From positions 1-38,901 of the forward strand of contig JADCJN010000115.1 in assembly GCA_020247005.1 (NCBI GenBank): a DNA stretch of 38,901 nucleotides, written 5' to 3'. The notes under the pieces were generated by a model. It worked only from the letters and a program-made list of their open reading frames with translations. It was not told where the DNA came from and did no database searches. Below are positions 23,294 to 30,595 of this stretch, in pieces (the stretch's first letter is position 1; each line of letters begins with the position of its first letter). Origin of the DNA: Silvanigrellales bacterium (lineage in GTDB: Bacteria > Bdellovibrionota_B > Oligoflexia > Silvanigrellales > Silvanigrellaceae). The translations under genes and the position numbers were made by a program.

Positions 23294-24525
23294 TTAGCGG
23301 TTCTTCTTTGCGGCGACGACAGGGAACGGCCCTTCCAGGTCCAACCTCGCTGCGTGGTGACGCGCCACGCAGAGTCGACAACAAGCATCATCACAAGAAT
23401 GGCCCCCACCGGCGTGGCCCACACGAGCCCAAAAGGCACTCTCAATTTCCACCACACAAAGCCGCGCGCCACGAAAATCAAAAGCACCGACGCCATGGCT
23501 AAGCCCAAATGGCTGACGTCAGGACTCGCTTCGGTGCCACTGGCACTCCACACAAACCCAAGGGTTCCCAGGAAGGCGGCGAAAGGCATCACGAACAAGA
23601 GAGCCAACACGACGATGGCGGCGGCGGCACGCACAGGACTCCGCTCGAGTCCAATGTAAATGTTCTTCGTCCACCCTTCCCACAAGGCGGATAGGGAAGA
23701 ATACATGCGCAACGACGCCACATGAGCTCCCGACAGCAGGCGCAAGCGACCGCCCTTTTCCTTCACGAGCCGCGCAAACGCCACGTCTTCAACAATCTCG
23801 TGGGCCACAGCGGTGTGCCCACCAAGACTTTCATAGAACTCTCGACGAAAGAGCAAAAAGGGACCAGCTGCAAAAGCGTGGCTCGAGGTCGGGTCATTGA
23901 CTTCGGTTGCTCGAAACAGGGCACCCATAAACATCATCATAATGGGCTGAACAATCCACTCCGCCAGACACCCAAATGCCAAAGCAGGCGCCAGCGACAG
24001 AAGATCAACCTTCTCACTTTCGGCGTAACGCAGAGCGTCGGGCAATGCTGTCTTGCCAAGACGAACATCTGCATCAAGAAACAAGACGTGGGTACCTTCC
24101 AGAAGATTGCGGGCCGACCAACATGCTCTATTCTTCCCGTGAAAAGCCATCGCATCGGGAGGATCTTCGGACTTCAAAATCTTCAGGTGACGAGGAAACT
24201 CCAAGGCCAGGCGAGCCAGAATCTCAGGTGTCGAATCGGTCGAACGGTCGTCGACGACCACGACGCTTCCCGTCACAGAAGCCTCGCAGAAAGCCTGAAG
24301 GGCGGAACGAACGCACCTTTCAATGTTTTCTTGTTCATTGAAAGCCGGAATGACAACGGTTGCGTGCAGCGTCGATTCTCCCGAAAAACCATTGGGAAAC
24401 TGGGGCAATGTGGGCAATTGCGCAAGCGCGCGCGCAAGTCCCGTAGTGAAAGCGAGCTGAATCAAAAGAAGAAGAATCAGGGCCAGGAGCAGGAACCCTT
24501 CGGCTCCAAAGTGAGCGCTCAGCAT
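23275..24525 (-). CDS. Membrane glycosyltransferase family 2 (HpnB/CrtQ-like)
   Basis: A 416-residue GT-A enzyme with an N-terminal membrane helix and about three C-terminal helices. Motifs: TVVIPAFNEQENIERCV, VVVDDRSTDST (first Asp pair), VLFLDADVRLG (DxD metal site), HEIVEDVAFARLVKEKGG. This layout is shared with glycosyltransferases of lipid or isoprenoid pathways such as HpnB and CrtQ. The ATG at 24525 overlaps the preceding gene by 7 nt; the frame continues upstream only within that gene. It closes a five-gene minus-strand cluster and would be the step that adds a sugar to the product; inference from neighbours. Confidence 0.88.
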   Translation of the reverse strand: MLSAHFGAEGFLLLALILLLLIQLAFTTGLARALAQLPTLPQFPNGFSGESTLHATVVIPAFNEQENIERCVRSALQAFCEASVTGSVVVVDDRSTDSTPEILARLALEFPRHLKILKSEDPPDAMAFHGKNRACWSARNLLEGTHVLFLDADVRLGKTALPDALRYAESEKVDLLSLAPALAFGCLAEWIVQPIMMMFMGALFRATEVNDPTSSHAFAAGPFLLFRREFYESLGGHTAVAHEIVEDVAFARLVKEKGGRLRLLSGAHVASLRMYSSLSALWEGWTKNIYIGLERSPVRAAAAIVVLALLFVMPFAAFLGTLGFVWSASGTEASPDVSHLGLAMASVLLIFVARGFVWWKLRVPFGLVWATPVGAILVMMLVVDSAWRVTTQRGWTWKGRSLSSPQRRTANQNVRE

Positions 24526-25886
24526 GGGGTGTGATCCCGTCCTGGAAAGAGGCTCATCACACGCCGAAGCTTCCGACCCTCCAGTGGCGGAAGCGCTCTT
24601 TCGAACACCACGCGTGGGGGCGCGACGTCCAGTGTCTTCCACAAGGCGTCGAATTCGCGAAGAATGCAGGCTTCAACAACCTCGGGGTCGGTTCCGGTGC
24701 GGACCTCCACGTGGACAGTGACGCTTCCTTCTTTGCCCTGCACAGCCATGTAAGCAGAGATGCCGTCGTGCGCAGAAATGATGGCTCTGCGAATGAAGTC
24801 AGGAAACACGACCCGAAGGGCGCCTTCACCCGCCCGCACAGGGAGCCTGAAAATGTCGTCGCATCGGCCTTCAATGCGCTCGAGGGCAAGGAACGGCGAC
24901 CCACAGCGGCACGGTTCGCGAGCTTCTGTGAGGATGTCGTTGAGACGATAACGTACCACAGGCTGGGTGCGACGACGAAAATCAGTGATGACGGGCACGA
25001 AACGACGCGAAACAGGGTCGAGTGGCTCGCGCTCTACGTGCACAAGGTCCTCGTTCAAATGCAAGGTTCCGAGTCGGCAGCTCGCAGCCAGGAAGCCTTC
25101 CGTAGCTTGGTAGCCTTGATGCACCGGGAGCCCAAAGGCTTTTTCGATCACAGTCTCGTCTAAAGGATCGAGGGTTTCGGCAGCGGACACTATTTTCAAG
25201 GGCTGAATGCGCACGCGAAGGCCAAGCAACGCATCAGCCAAGTGCCTCAACACTTGAGGCGGAGCAATGATGAGCGTCGGCTCGAAAGTCTCCAAGGCGG
25301 CGAAGTGCGACTCCAGCGGCTTGAGCATGTCGAAATATTCGAGACGCACGGTTCCCTTATTCACGCTTTGGTAAAGATTGCTGTTCGCACGCAGAAAAAA
25401 AGCGATACGGGTGGGTTTCCAAAGAGGCTGAGGTAGAATTTTGGCGAGCATGGTGCCGGCCCAACCCTGCTGCTCAGAAGGGTCCACCAAAAAGAGCCCG
25501 CGCGCCCCCGAAGTGCCCGACGACAGTCCTACGGTGACGCCATTGAGAACAGCCGAGAAATCTCGCGTCTCTTCGGCACGCAAGGCCAACGCGAACGCTT
25601 CGTCGCGATGGATGCCAACCGTGTTGAGGGTTGTAAAATTCTGCATCATGTCGGCTTTTTCAATGCGAGGGAATTGACGCCACTCGTCATCGCTCAGCCC
25701 GCTCCAAAGACTTGCGTAGAACGACGAATTTCGCCGTGTCCACTTCACATGCGCACGCACTTTCTTTTCTTGCCAGGCTTCCAGCTGTGCCCGCGTGCGG
25801 AAGCGACGTGCCAAAAAAAGAGTTCGAAAATAGCTCACCAGGAAAACAAACTTGAGGGCCATTTTTCCCAATATCGAGTTATTCAT
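24519..25886 (-). CDS. PaaK/F390-synthetase-like adenylate-forming enzyme
   Basis: A 455-residue member of the adenylating superfamily related to PaaK and coenzyme F390 synthetase-like proteins (CapK type). The AMP-binding P-loop appears as GLSSGTSGARGLFLVDP; later come HQGYQATEGFLAASC, VVRYRLNDIL and a CRCG pair near the end, seen in this subfamily. It should activate a carboxylic acid as acyl-AMP (or adenylate another group) for transfer to a thiol or other acceptor. The N terminus has a hydrophobic segment (ALKFVFLVSYFRTLFLA), so it may associate with the membrane. Overlaps both neighbours (8 and 7 nt). ATG at 25886; a longer frame runs into the MBL gene. Confidence 0.85.
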   Translation of the reverse strand: MNNSILGKMALKFVFLVSYFRTLFLARRFRTRAQLEAWQEKKVRAHVKWTRRNSSFYASLWSGLSDDEWRQFPRIEKADMMQNFTTLNTVGIHRDEAFALALRAEETRDFSAVLNGVTVGLSSGTSGARGLFLVDPSEQQGWAGTMLAKILPQPLWKPTRIAFFLRANSNLYQSVNKGTVRLEYFDMLKPLESHFAALETFEPTLIIAPPQVLRHLADALLGLRVRIQPLKIVSAAETLDPLDETVIEKAFGLPVHQGYQATEGFLAASCRLGTLHLNEDLVHVEREPLDPVSRRFVPVITDFRRRTQPVVRYRLNDILTEAREPCRCGSPFLALERIEGRCDDIFRLPVRAGEGALRVVFPDFIRRAIISAHDGISAYMAVQGKEGSVTVHVEVRTGTDPEVVEACILREFDALWKTLDVAPPRVVFERALPPLEGRKLRRVMSLFPGRDHTPC

Positions 25887-26748
25887 GGGGCGTCGCACTT
25901 TCGCCTGCAGAAGGGTGTCCGTCGTTCCAGGCAGCATGCGCGCGGCCGCAGTGACAGGGTATGATGGCCACATCGGGCCGTGCCTTTCGCAAGGCCGAGA
26001 GCTTTTCAATGGTCTCGCGGTAGTCATGGCCATCGAAATTTCGAATGACGACATGTGCAAGAGGATGGGGATGCACGCCCTCGGTGTAATTGCGCTCCGA
26101 CCACGCCGCGTCGGCTGCTAAAAGAACTGGCCCTTGCGAGGAATCCACAAAAGCACCGACCTGGCCCGTGGCATGTCCAGGGAGGTCAACAAGAAGGACG
26201 CTTCCATCACGAAACACATCGAAGCCTGAATCAAACGGTCCCAAATCCAAGGCTGTCTTCACGTCATCATCGACAAAGCGCACGCGAGACTCGAAATCCG
26301 AAGGCAGCAGGGCTTTTAGAAACCCAGCGAATGTTCCGCTCAATCGGGATCGGTGTTTGACAGCCTCGAATGCGCTGCGGCGAGTGACGAAAGTGGCCTT
26401 CGGAAACAAACGTGCCCCGCCAATGTGGTCGGCGTGAAAGTGGGAAAGGAGGACGTGTCGAACATCGTCTATGGCATAGCCTTTTCGAACAATCTGCGCG
26501 GCCACGGTGTCTTGGGGATCGATGGTCACAGGAGTCACCAAAGCGTGAATACGCTCTGGAAAACGACGGGTCGCATCGTGGAAGAAAGGGCTGTAAGCCG
26601 TGTCAAAAAGCACCAGCCCTTCCTTGGGATGTTCGAGAAGCCCTGCCGTTGCAGGAAAGCGACGTTTTTTCAGGGGGCCGTCGCGCTCTGCGAAAAAAGC
26701 GAATTGCTCCGTGTAACCCGCGGTCAAAAGCGAAAGGTTAAGCGTCAC
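25879..26748 (-). CDS. Metallo-beta-lactamase-fold hydrolase (lactonase/glyoxalase-like)
   Basis: A 289-residue MBL-fold enzyme with the full metal motif HFHADHIGG (His103, His105, Asp107, His108), GLVLFDTAYSP before it, then LPGHATGQVGAF, LLAADAAWSERN and a C-terminal IPCHCGR. The pattern is nearest to the AHL-lactonase-like/thioesterase-like branch that opens esters, lactones or thioesters. The GTG at 26748 has GGAGGAAAC directly upstream and overlaps the preceding epimerase gene by 11 nt, deciding the start. In this cluster it stands where an acyl-releasing or lactone-opening step might be needed; that role is inference. Confidence 0.9.
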   Translation of the reverse strand: MTLNLSLLTAGYTEQFAFFAERDGPLKKRRFPATAGLLEHPKEGLVLFDTAYSPFFHDATRRFPERIHALVTPVTIDPQDTVAAQIVRKGYAIDDVRHVLLSHFHADHIGGARLFPKATFVTRRSAFEAVKHRSRLSGTFAGFLKALLPSDFESRVRFVDDDVKTALDLGPFDSGFDVFRDGSVLLVDLPGHATGQVGAFVDSSQGPVLLAADAAWSERNYTEGVHPHPLAHVVIRNFDGHDYRETIEKLSALRKARPDVAIIPCHCGRAHAAWNDGHPSAGESATPHE

Positions 26749-27730
26749 GTTTCCTCCAATCGGCCGCAAAGGCACGGATGCCTTCTTCCACGCTCGGACC
26801 AGGGACATACCCCAGCTCTTGGCGAGCAGAAGAAATGTCGAGCGTCCGGGAACGAGCAAGCACAACAACACCATACCGCGTGAGTGTCGGTTCACGGCCT
26901 TTCAGAATGCTTTTATGAGCGGCCTCCGACAGTGCGGCCAGGGCGTAGACAAGAGGATACGGCAGCGCGCGCTTGCGAAGCGGCGTCTGCAAAGCATCAA
27001 AAAGAAGGTCGAGAATGTCCCGCATCGGCAGCGGGGTTCCATTGGTCACATTGTAAGCGTTGCCTTCCACCCGGTTTGGCGCTTGCGCAGCAAGAATGTG
27101 CGCCGCAACGACGTTGTCGACATGGGTCAAATCCATGAGCGCTTGGCCCCCTCGGAAGACAGGGACACCCCCGCGCTCGTTGGCCTGCACAAGACGCGGA
27201 AAAATAGCCCGATCTCCTGCACCTACGAGTGCCTGAGGCCGCAACCGAACCGCACCCAGACCACGCTCTTGGCCCCGCAGAATTTCTTGTTCGGCCAAAT
27301 ATTTCGTTTTCGCGTAGGTGTTCACGAAACGACTTGGAAGCGGGTCTGTTTCCTTGATGTCAAGCCTGTCTTCGTTCGTAATGTAAAGGCTCGGGCTCGA
27401 CGTAAAAATCAAACGTGGCTTGCCTTCTCGAAGGCAAGCCTCCACCAGGGTGCGTGTGGTTACAACGTTGCTGCGCATGAACGCCTCTTCCGTGCCCCAG
27501 GGCGACGAAAGCCCAGCGACATGAAACACCCGCTCACAACCGCGCAAACTCTTTTGCACCGCGGCGACGTCTTCAAGGTCCACATCGGAGGTTTTCACTC
27601 CGCGTGCGGCCAGCGACGCAAGCGCCGTAGGGTTGCGACCATGCGCCACCACGTCCCACCCTTTTTCCACCAAGCGGTTCACAAGGTGCGAACCCAGGAA
27701 TCCCGTGGCTCCAGTGACGAACACTTTCAC
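26738..27730 (-). CDS. NAD(P)-dependent epimerase/dehydrogenase (extended SDR, OleD/3beta-HSD-like)
   Basis: A 330-residue extended SDR: GATGFLGSHLVNRL at the N terminus, VFHVAGLSSPWG, the catalytic FTSSPSLY and YAKTKYLAEQ (Tyr-xxx-Lys), GGQALMDLTHVDNVVAAH and YNVTNGTPLPMRD. The latter segments recall 3beta-hydroxysteroid dehydrogenase-like enzymes including OleD, which reduces 2-alkyl-3-ketoacids in olefin synthesis. Starts with GTG at 27730 with AAGGAG eight nt upstream. An 80-nt gap separates it from the ketosynthase, the only gap in the cluster. Reduction of a beta-keto product made by the ketosynthase is a sensible hypothesis. Confidence 0.88.
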   Translation of the reverse strand: MKVFVTGATGFLGSHLVNRLVEKGWDVVAHGRNPTALASLAARGVKTSDVDLEDVAAVQKSLRGCERVFHVAGLSSPWGTEEAFMRSNVVTTRTLVEACLREGKPRLIFTSSPSLYITNEDRLDIKETDPLPSRFVNTYAKTKYLAEQEILRGQERGLGAVRLRPQALVGAGDRAIFPRLVQANERGGVPVFRGGQALMDLTHVDNVVAAHILAAQAPNRVEGNAYNVTNGTPLPMRDILDLLFDALQTPLRKRALPYPLVYALAALSEAAHKSILKGREPTLTRYGVVVLARSRTLDISSARQELGYVPGPSVEEGIRAFAADWRKRDA

Positions 27731-27810
27731 GTCTCAGTCTCCTTGTTTACTTTTCTTGGTCACGTTCCTCAGCCAAGTTCCTTGGGGCACCGAACTTAAA
27801 AGAGGGGCCT

Positions 27811-28812
27811 TCAGTACGTCAGAACGACGCCACCAATGGAAAGCCCTGCCGAGGTCCCAACGAGCATAACCGTGTCGCCGCGTTTCACACGCCCTTGAGC
27901 AACAGCCTGGTGAAGAGCGGAGGGAATAGAGGCCGCAATCATGTTGCCATTGCGCTCAAGGACGTTGAAAAACCGTTCATCGGGAAGGTCGAGTTTTCGC
28001 TGAATGAGAGCAAGTGCGCTGCCGGACGCTTGGTGCGGAATGACAAGCGAGATGTCGTCCATGCGGACGCCCGCCTTCTCAAGCAGCCTGTCCATAAACT
28101 GTGGAAGCATCTTCAAGGCCAGCTTGAACACCTTGGGGCCCGACATGTGGAAGAGAAAATCTTCGTGAGTTTCCGAGGTGTAGCGGGTGGAAAAGAGGCC
28201 TGTGCCGCCTCCGCGGATTTCGCAGAAGTTGGCGCCCTCTCCATAGGTCTCCATATGCGAGCCGAGAAGCGCAGAGGCCTTCTCGCCACCGACCTTGTTG
28301 GCAGACACCACGGCGGCTGCGGCGCCGTCACCGAAAAGAGAAATGACTTCGTGGTCTTTCCAGGTGAGGCCGGGAGATCCCAATTCAGAAGAGACCACAA
28401 GGACGTTTTGGTACGCTCCTGCCTGAATAAGGTGCGAAACGACATCGAGCGCAGTGACGAAGCTCAGGCACGTAGAGTTGATGTCGAAACACGGAATGCC
28501 CGAGGACTCCAGTCCGAGGTGTCGCTGGAGAAGCGCCGCGTTCGACGGAATGAGCTGCTCGGGCACCGACTGTCCACACACAATGGCATCGATGTTCTGC
28601 AAAGTGAGGCCGGAGTTCGCCACCGCCTGCAGAGCCGCGTCACGAGCCAACTCTGTGGCTTTTTCGGTCGTCGCCCAGGTTCGCTCGCGAACTCCCGAGC
28701 GGCGGGCGGTCGTTCCCAGTTCCAAACCAAGCTTGAGGTCGATTTCCTCGGCCAGGATCGTTCTCTGCGGACGACAAACACCTGTGCCGAGAATTTTAAC
28801 ATTGCGTTTCAT
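27811..28812 (-). CDS. Ketoacyl-synthase III family enzyme (FabH/OleA-like)
   Basis: A 333-residue thiolase-fold condensing enzyme. Catalytic Cys115 (DINSTCLSF), His260 (IPHQASG) and Asn290 (ERNGNMIAASIPSAL) form the KAS III Cys-His-Asn triad; GLFGDGAAAAVV-type core is visible as LFGDGAAAAVVS. The N-terminal VKILGTGVCRPQ also fits. Divergence from housekeeping FabH and the absence of other fatty-acid genes nearby suggest a specialised starter unit or head-to-head acyl condensation. The ATG at 28812 with AAGAGGG eight nt upstream is preferred over an upstream TTG at 28833. It is the first gene of the five-gene minus cluster. Confidence 0.9.
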   Translation of the reverse strand: MKRNVKILGTGVCRPQRTILAEEIDLKLGLELGTTARRSGVRERTWATTEKATELARDAALQAVANSGLTLQNIDAIVCGQSVPEQLIPSNAALLQRHLGLESSGIPCFDINSTCLSFVTALDVVSHLIQAGAYQNVLVVSSELGSPGLTWKDHEVISLFGDGAAAAVVSANKVGGEKASALLGSHMETYGEGANFCEIRGGGTGLFSTRYTSETHEDFLFHMSGPKVFKLALKMLPQFMDRLLEKAGVRMDDISLVIPHQASGSALALIQRKLDLPDERFFNVLERNGNMIAASIPSALHQAVAQGRVKRGDTVMLVGTSAGLSIGGVVLTY

Positions 28813-29146
28813 TCTTCCAGCCCTCTTGCGCAACTCTGGGTGAGCGGAGTGAGTTGCGACACATCTCTAAGGGGTGGCCGATGCCGGTGCCGAGGTAACA
28901 TGCTTCACGCCACTCAGCGAACAGTTTTTTTCGACACCCCCTCATTTCAATGCCGACCCTGAAGAACTCCTGAAATATCAGAGGATTCTGAGAACCGACC
29001 GAGAAAGCGGACGGGAGGGCAAAACCAACGGGTGTTCGGGTTCGTGCTAAACTTTCCAGGCTATCGAAACTCAATCTTCAAAATGGACGTTCGCGTGTGG
29101 GCTAGAACCATCCTGAGCACGGAACAAGAAAAAAGAAGGAAACGCC
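28813..29146. other. Divergent intergenic region (ketosynthase cluster / protease)
   Basis: 334 nt without a convincing gene, between divergent genes, so it should contain both promoters. A 6-bp inverted pair CAACTC/GAGTTG (28831-28836, 28851-28856) lies just upstream of the ketosynthase start. I could not place a -35/-10 pair with confidence on either strand. Confidence 0.4.
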
Positions 29147-30523
29147 ATGGCGGGACGATTCCCCTCGAAACCCTTGTCGCCTTTCGCTCGAAGGGCCATC
29201 GCGTTTTTGGGGCCATGGACTTTGCTCGCCTACGTGTTCACAGCCGCCGCAGGCTGTCGATCGGGCAAAAAGACGCCTGTGCCTGTTCGCACAGCCCCGG
29301 AAGATCGCAAAGGCATTGTGGGCGGCTCCGACGTGAGGGCAAACGACATTGTCACACGGTCGACTGTCGCCATTTTGCGGGGCACCAACGACATCCTGTG
29401 CACGGGAACCCTCATCGGCCCCAATACCATTCTTTCTGCGGCGCACTGCTTTGACGGCGGCATCGATCGTTCAAACCTCTTTGTCGGCTTCGGACTCGAC
29501 GTCGAGTCGGTCAAGACGTTTAAGGTCACGAAGGTCATCACGCATCCGGAGTACGACACCGAGGCGCCTTTGCAGGAAGAAACTCCCATTCACGACACGG
29601 CAGTGCTTCGTTTCGAGGGCTTGGCTCCCGCGGGCACAGCGCCTGCCCTCTTGGCAGCACGCAACATGCCTCTGACGCCTGGCACACCGCACATTCTGTC
29701 GGGATACGGCTTGAGCTGGACCTCCACATTCATCATTTGGCGCAGTTCAGGAGGAGCGGGGACCTTGCGGCGTGTCGAACTTTCCTTGACGAGCGCCCTC
29801 GCGTCTTCCAAGCAGCTGAAATTCACATCAACCGAAGGGAAGGCTGTTTGCTCGGGCGACAGCGGAGGTCCCGCCTACGTCCAACAAGGAAACACCCTCG
29901 TTGTCACGGGCATCACATCGTGGGGATATTCGAGCTGTGAACAGGGCCTTTCGGTGTTCTCGGACGTGCGTGCATACCGCGACTGGATAGACACTGCCGT
30001 GGCGCAGCTGGGAACCTCTTCCGAAGCGGGTTCGGGAAATGGCGTGAGCGGGGGAGCGACGCCAACGCCTCCGATAGGCAACAACCCCGTCGTGAGTCCC
30101 ATCCCCGGTGAGGAAAGCGAAGGCGGGGGAGGACTCGGCGGAGGAGCACCGGGCAGTGGGGGTCTTGGAGAACTCCTCGAGCCCCTGTGGTCTGCGGTCG
30201 CGAGCATCGACCTCGACGCGCTTCGTGACGCATGGCAAATCGTCAGCGCGCTGAAGGAGGGTACGTTTTCCGACTCTCCCGGAGAAATCGCTTCGAAGAA
30301 CGAAGGGAAATACACGACCACGATTCTTTTCTTCGTCGCAAACACACCTTCAAACTACCGATGCGTTCACATACGGCCCAGTCTCACGAGCCACGGAAGG
30401 CCCTGGGGGGCGAGAGAGGGTGCGTATGTTTACTATGGCCCCGTTCGGCTTTCGCAGGACTCAAATTTCGATGCGTTCGGTTGCCGCTGGCAGAACAACG
30501 GGGATTACTGGTACCTGTACTGA
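29147..30523 (+). CDS. Trypsin-like serine protease lipoprotein with extra C-terminal domain
   Basis: A 458-residue S1-family protease. A signal sequence ends in the lipobox TAAAGC, so Cys37 should be lipidated. The activation-type site IVGG (57-60) follows, then His100 (LSAAHC), Asp150 (HDTAVLRF) and Ser239 (CSGDSGGP), a complete triad, with ITSWGYSSC near the end of the fold at ~285. A linker rich in Gly, Ser and Pro (about 290-340) leads to a ~115-residue C-terminal domain I do not recognise, containing two Cys and many aromatic residues near the end. AAGAAGGAAA precedes the ATG. It probably acts at the cell surface or in the periplasm. Confidence 0.92.
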   Translation: MAGRFPSKPLSPFARRAIAFLGPWTLLAYVFTAAAGCRSGKKTPVPVRTAPEDRKGIVGGSDVRANDIVTRSTVAILRGTNDILCTGTLIGPNTILSAAHCFDGGIDRSNLFVGFGLDVESVKTFKVTKVITHPEYDTEAPLQEETPIHDTAVLRFEGLAPAGTAPALLAARNMPLTPGTPHILSGYGLSWTSTFIIWRSSGGAGTLRRVELSLTSALASSKQLKFTSTEGKAVCSGDSGGPAYVQQGNTLVVTGITSWGYSSCEQGLSVFSDVRAYRDWIDTAVAQLGTSSEAGSGNGVSGGATPTPPIGNNPVVSPIPGEESEGGGGLGGGAPGSGGLGELLEPLWSAVASIDLDALRDAWQIVSALKEGTFSDSPGEIASKNEGKYTTTILFFVANTPSNYRCVHIRPSLTSHGRPWGAREGAYVYYGPVRLSQDSNFDAFGCRWQNNGDYWYLY

Positions 30524-30534
30524 AAGAGGCGACT

Positions 30535-30589
30535 GGCCTCAGCGCCACGCGATTCTTCACAGCGCCACGCGATTCTTCCACGTGAGGCC
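30535..30589 (+). repeat. Tandem 20-nt direct repeat enclosed by a 7-bp inverted repeat
   Basis: A 20-nt unit at 30541-30560 is repeated at 30561-30580 with only the last two bases swapped. GGCCTCA (30535-30541) and TGAGGCC (30583-30589) are perfect inverse complements flanking the pair. The right arm includes GAGG, the only ribosome binding site candidate for the ATG at 30596, so the hairpin could hide that site. Confidence 0.75.
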
Positions 30590-30595
30590 CGCGCC

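Noticed and set aside
23275-28812. Cluster as a standard OleABCD olefin pathway
   Set aside because: No OleB-type hydrolase and the adenylating enzyme is of the PaaK/F390 type, so only a partial resemblance is claimed.
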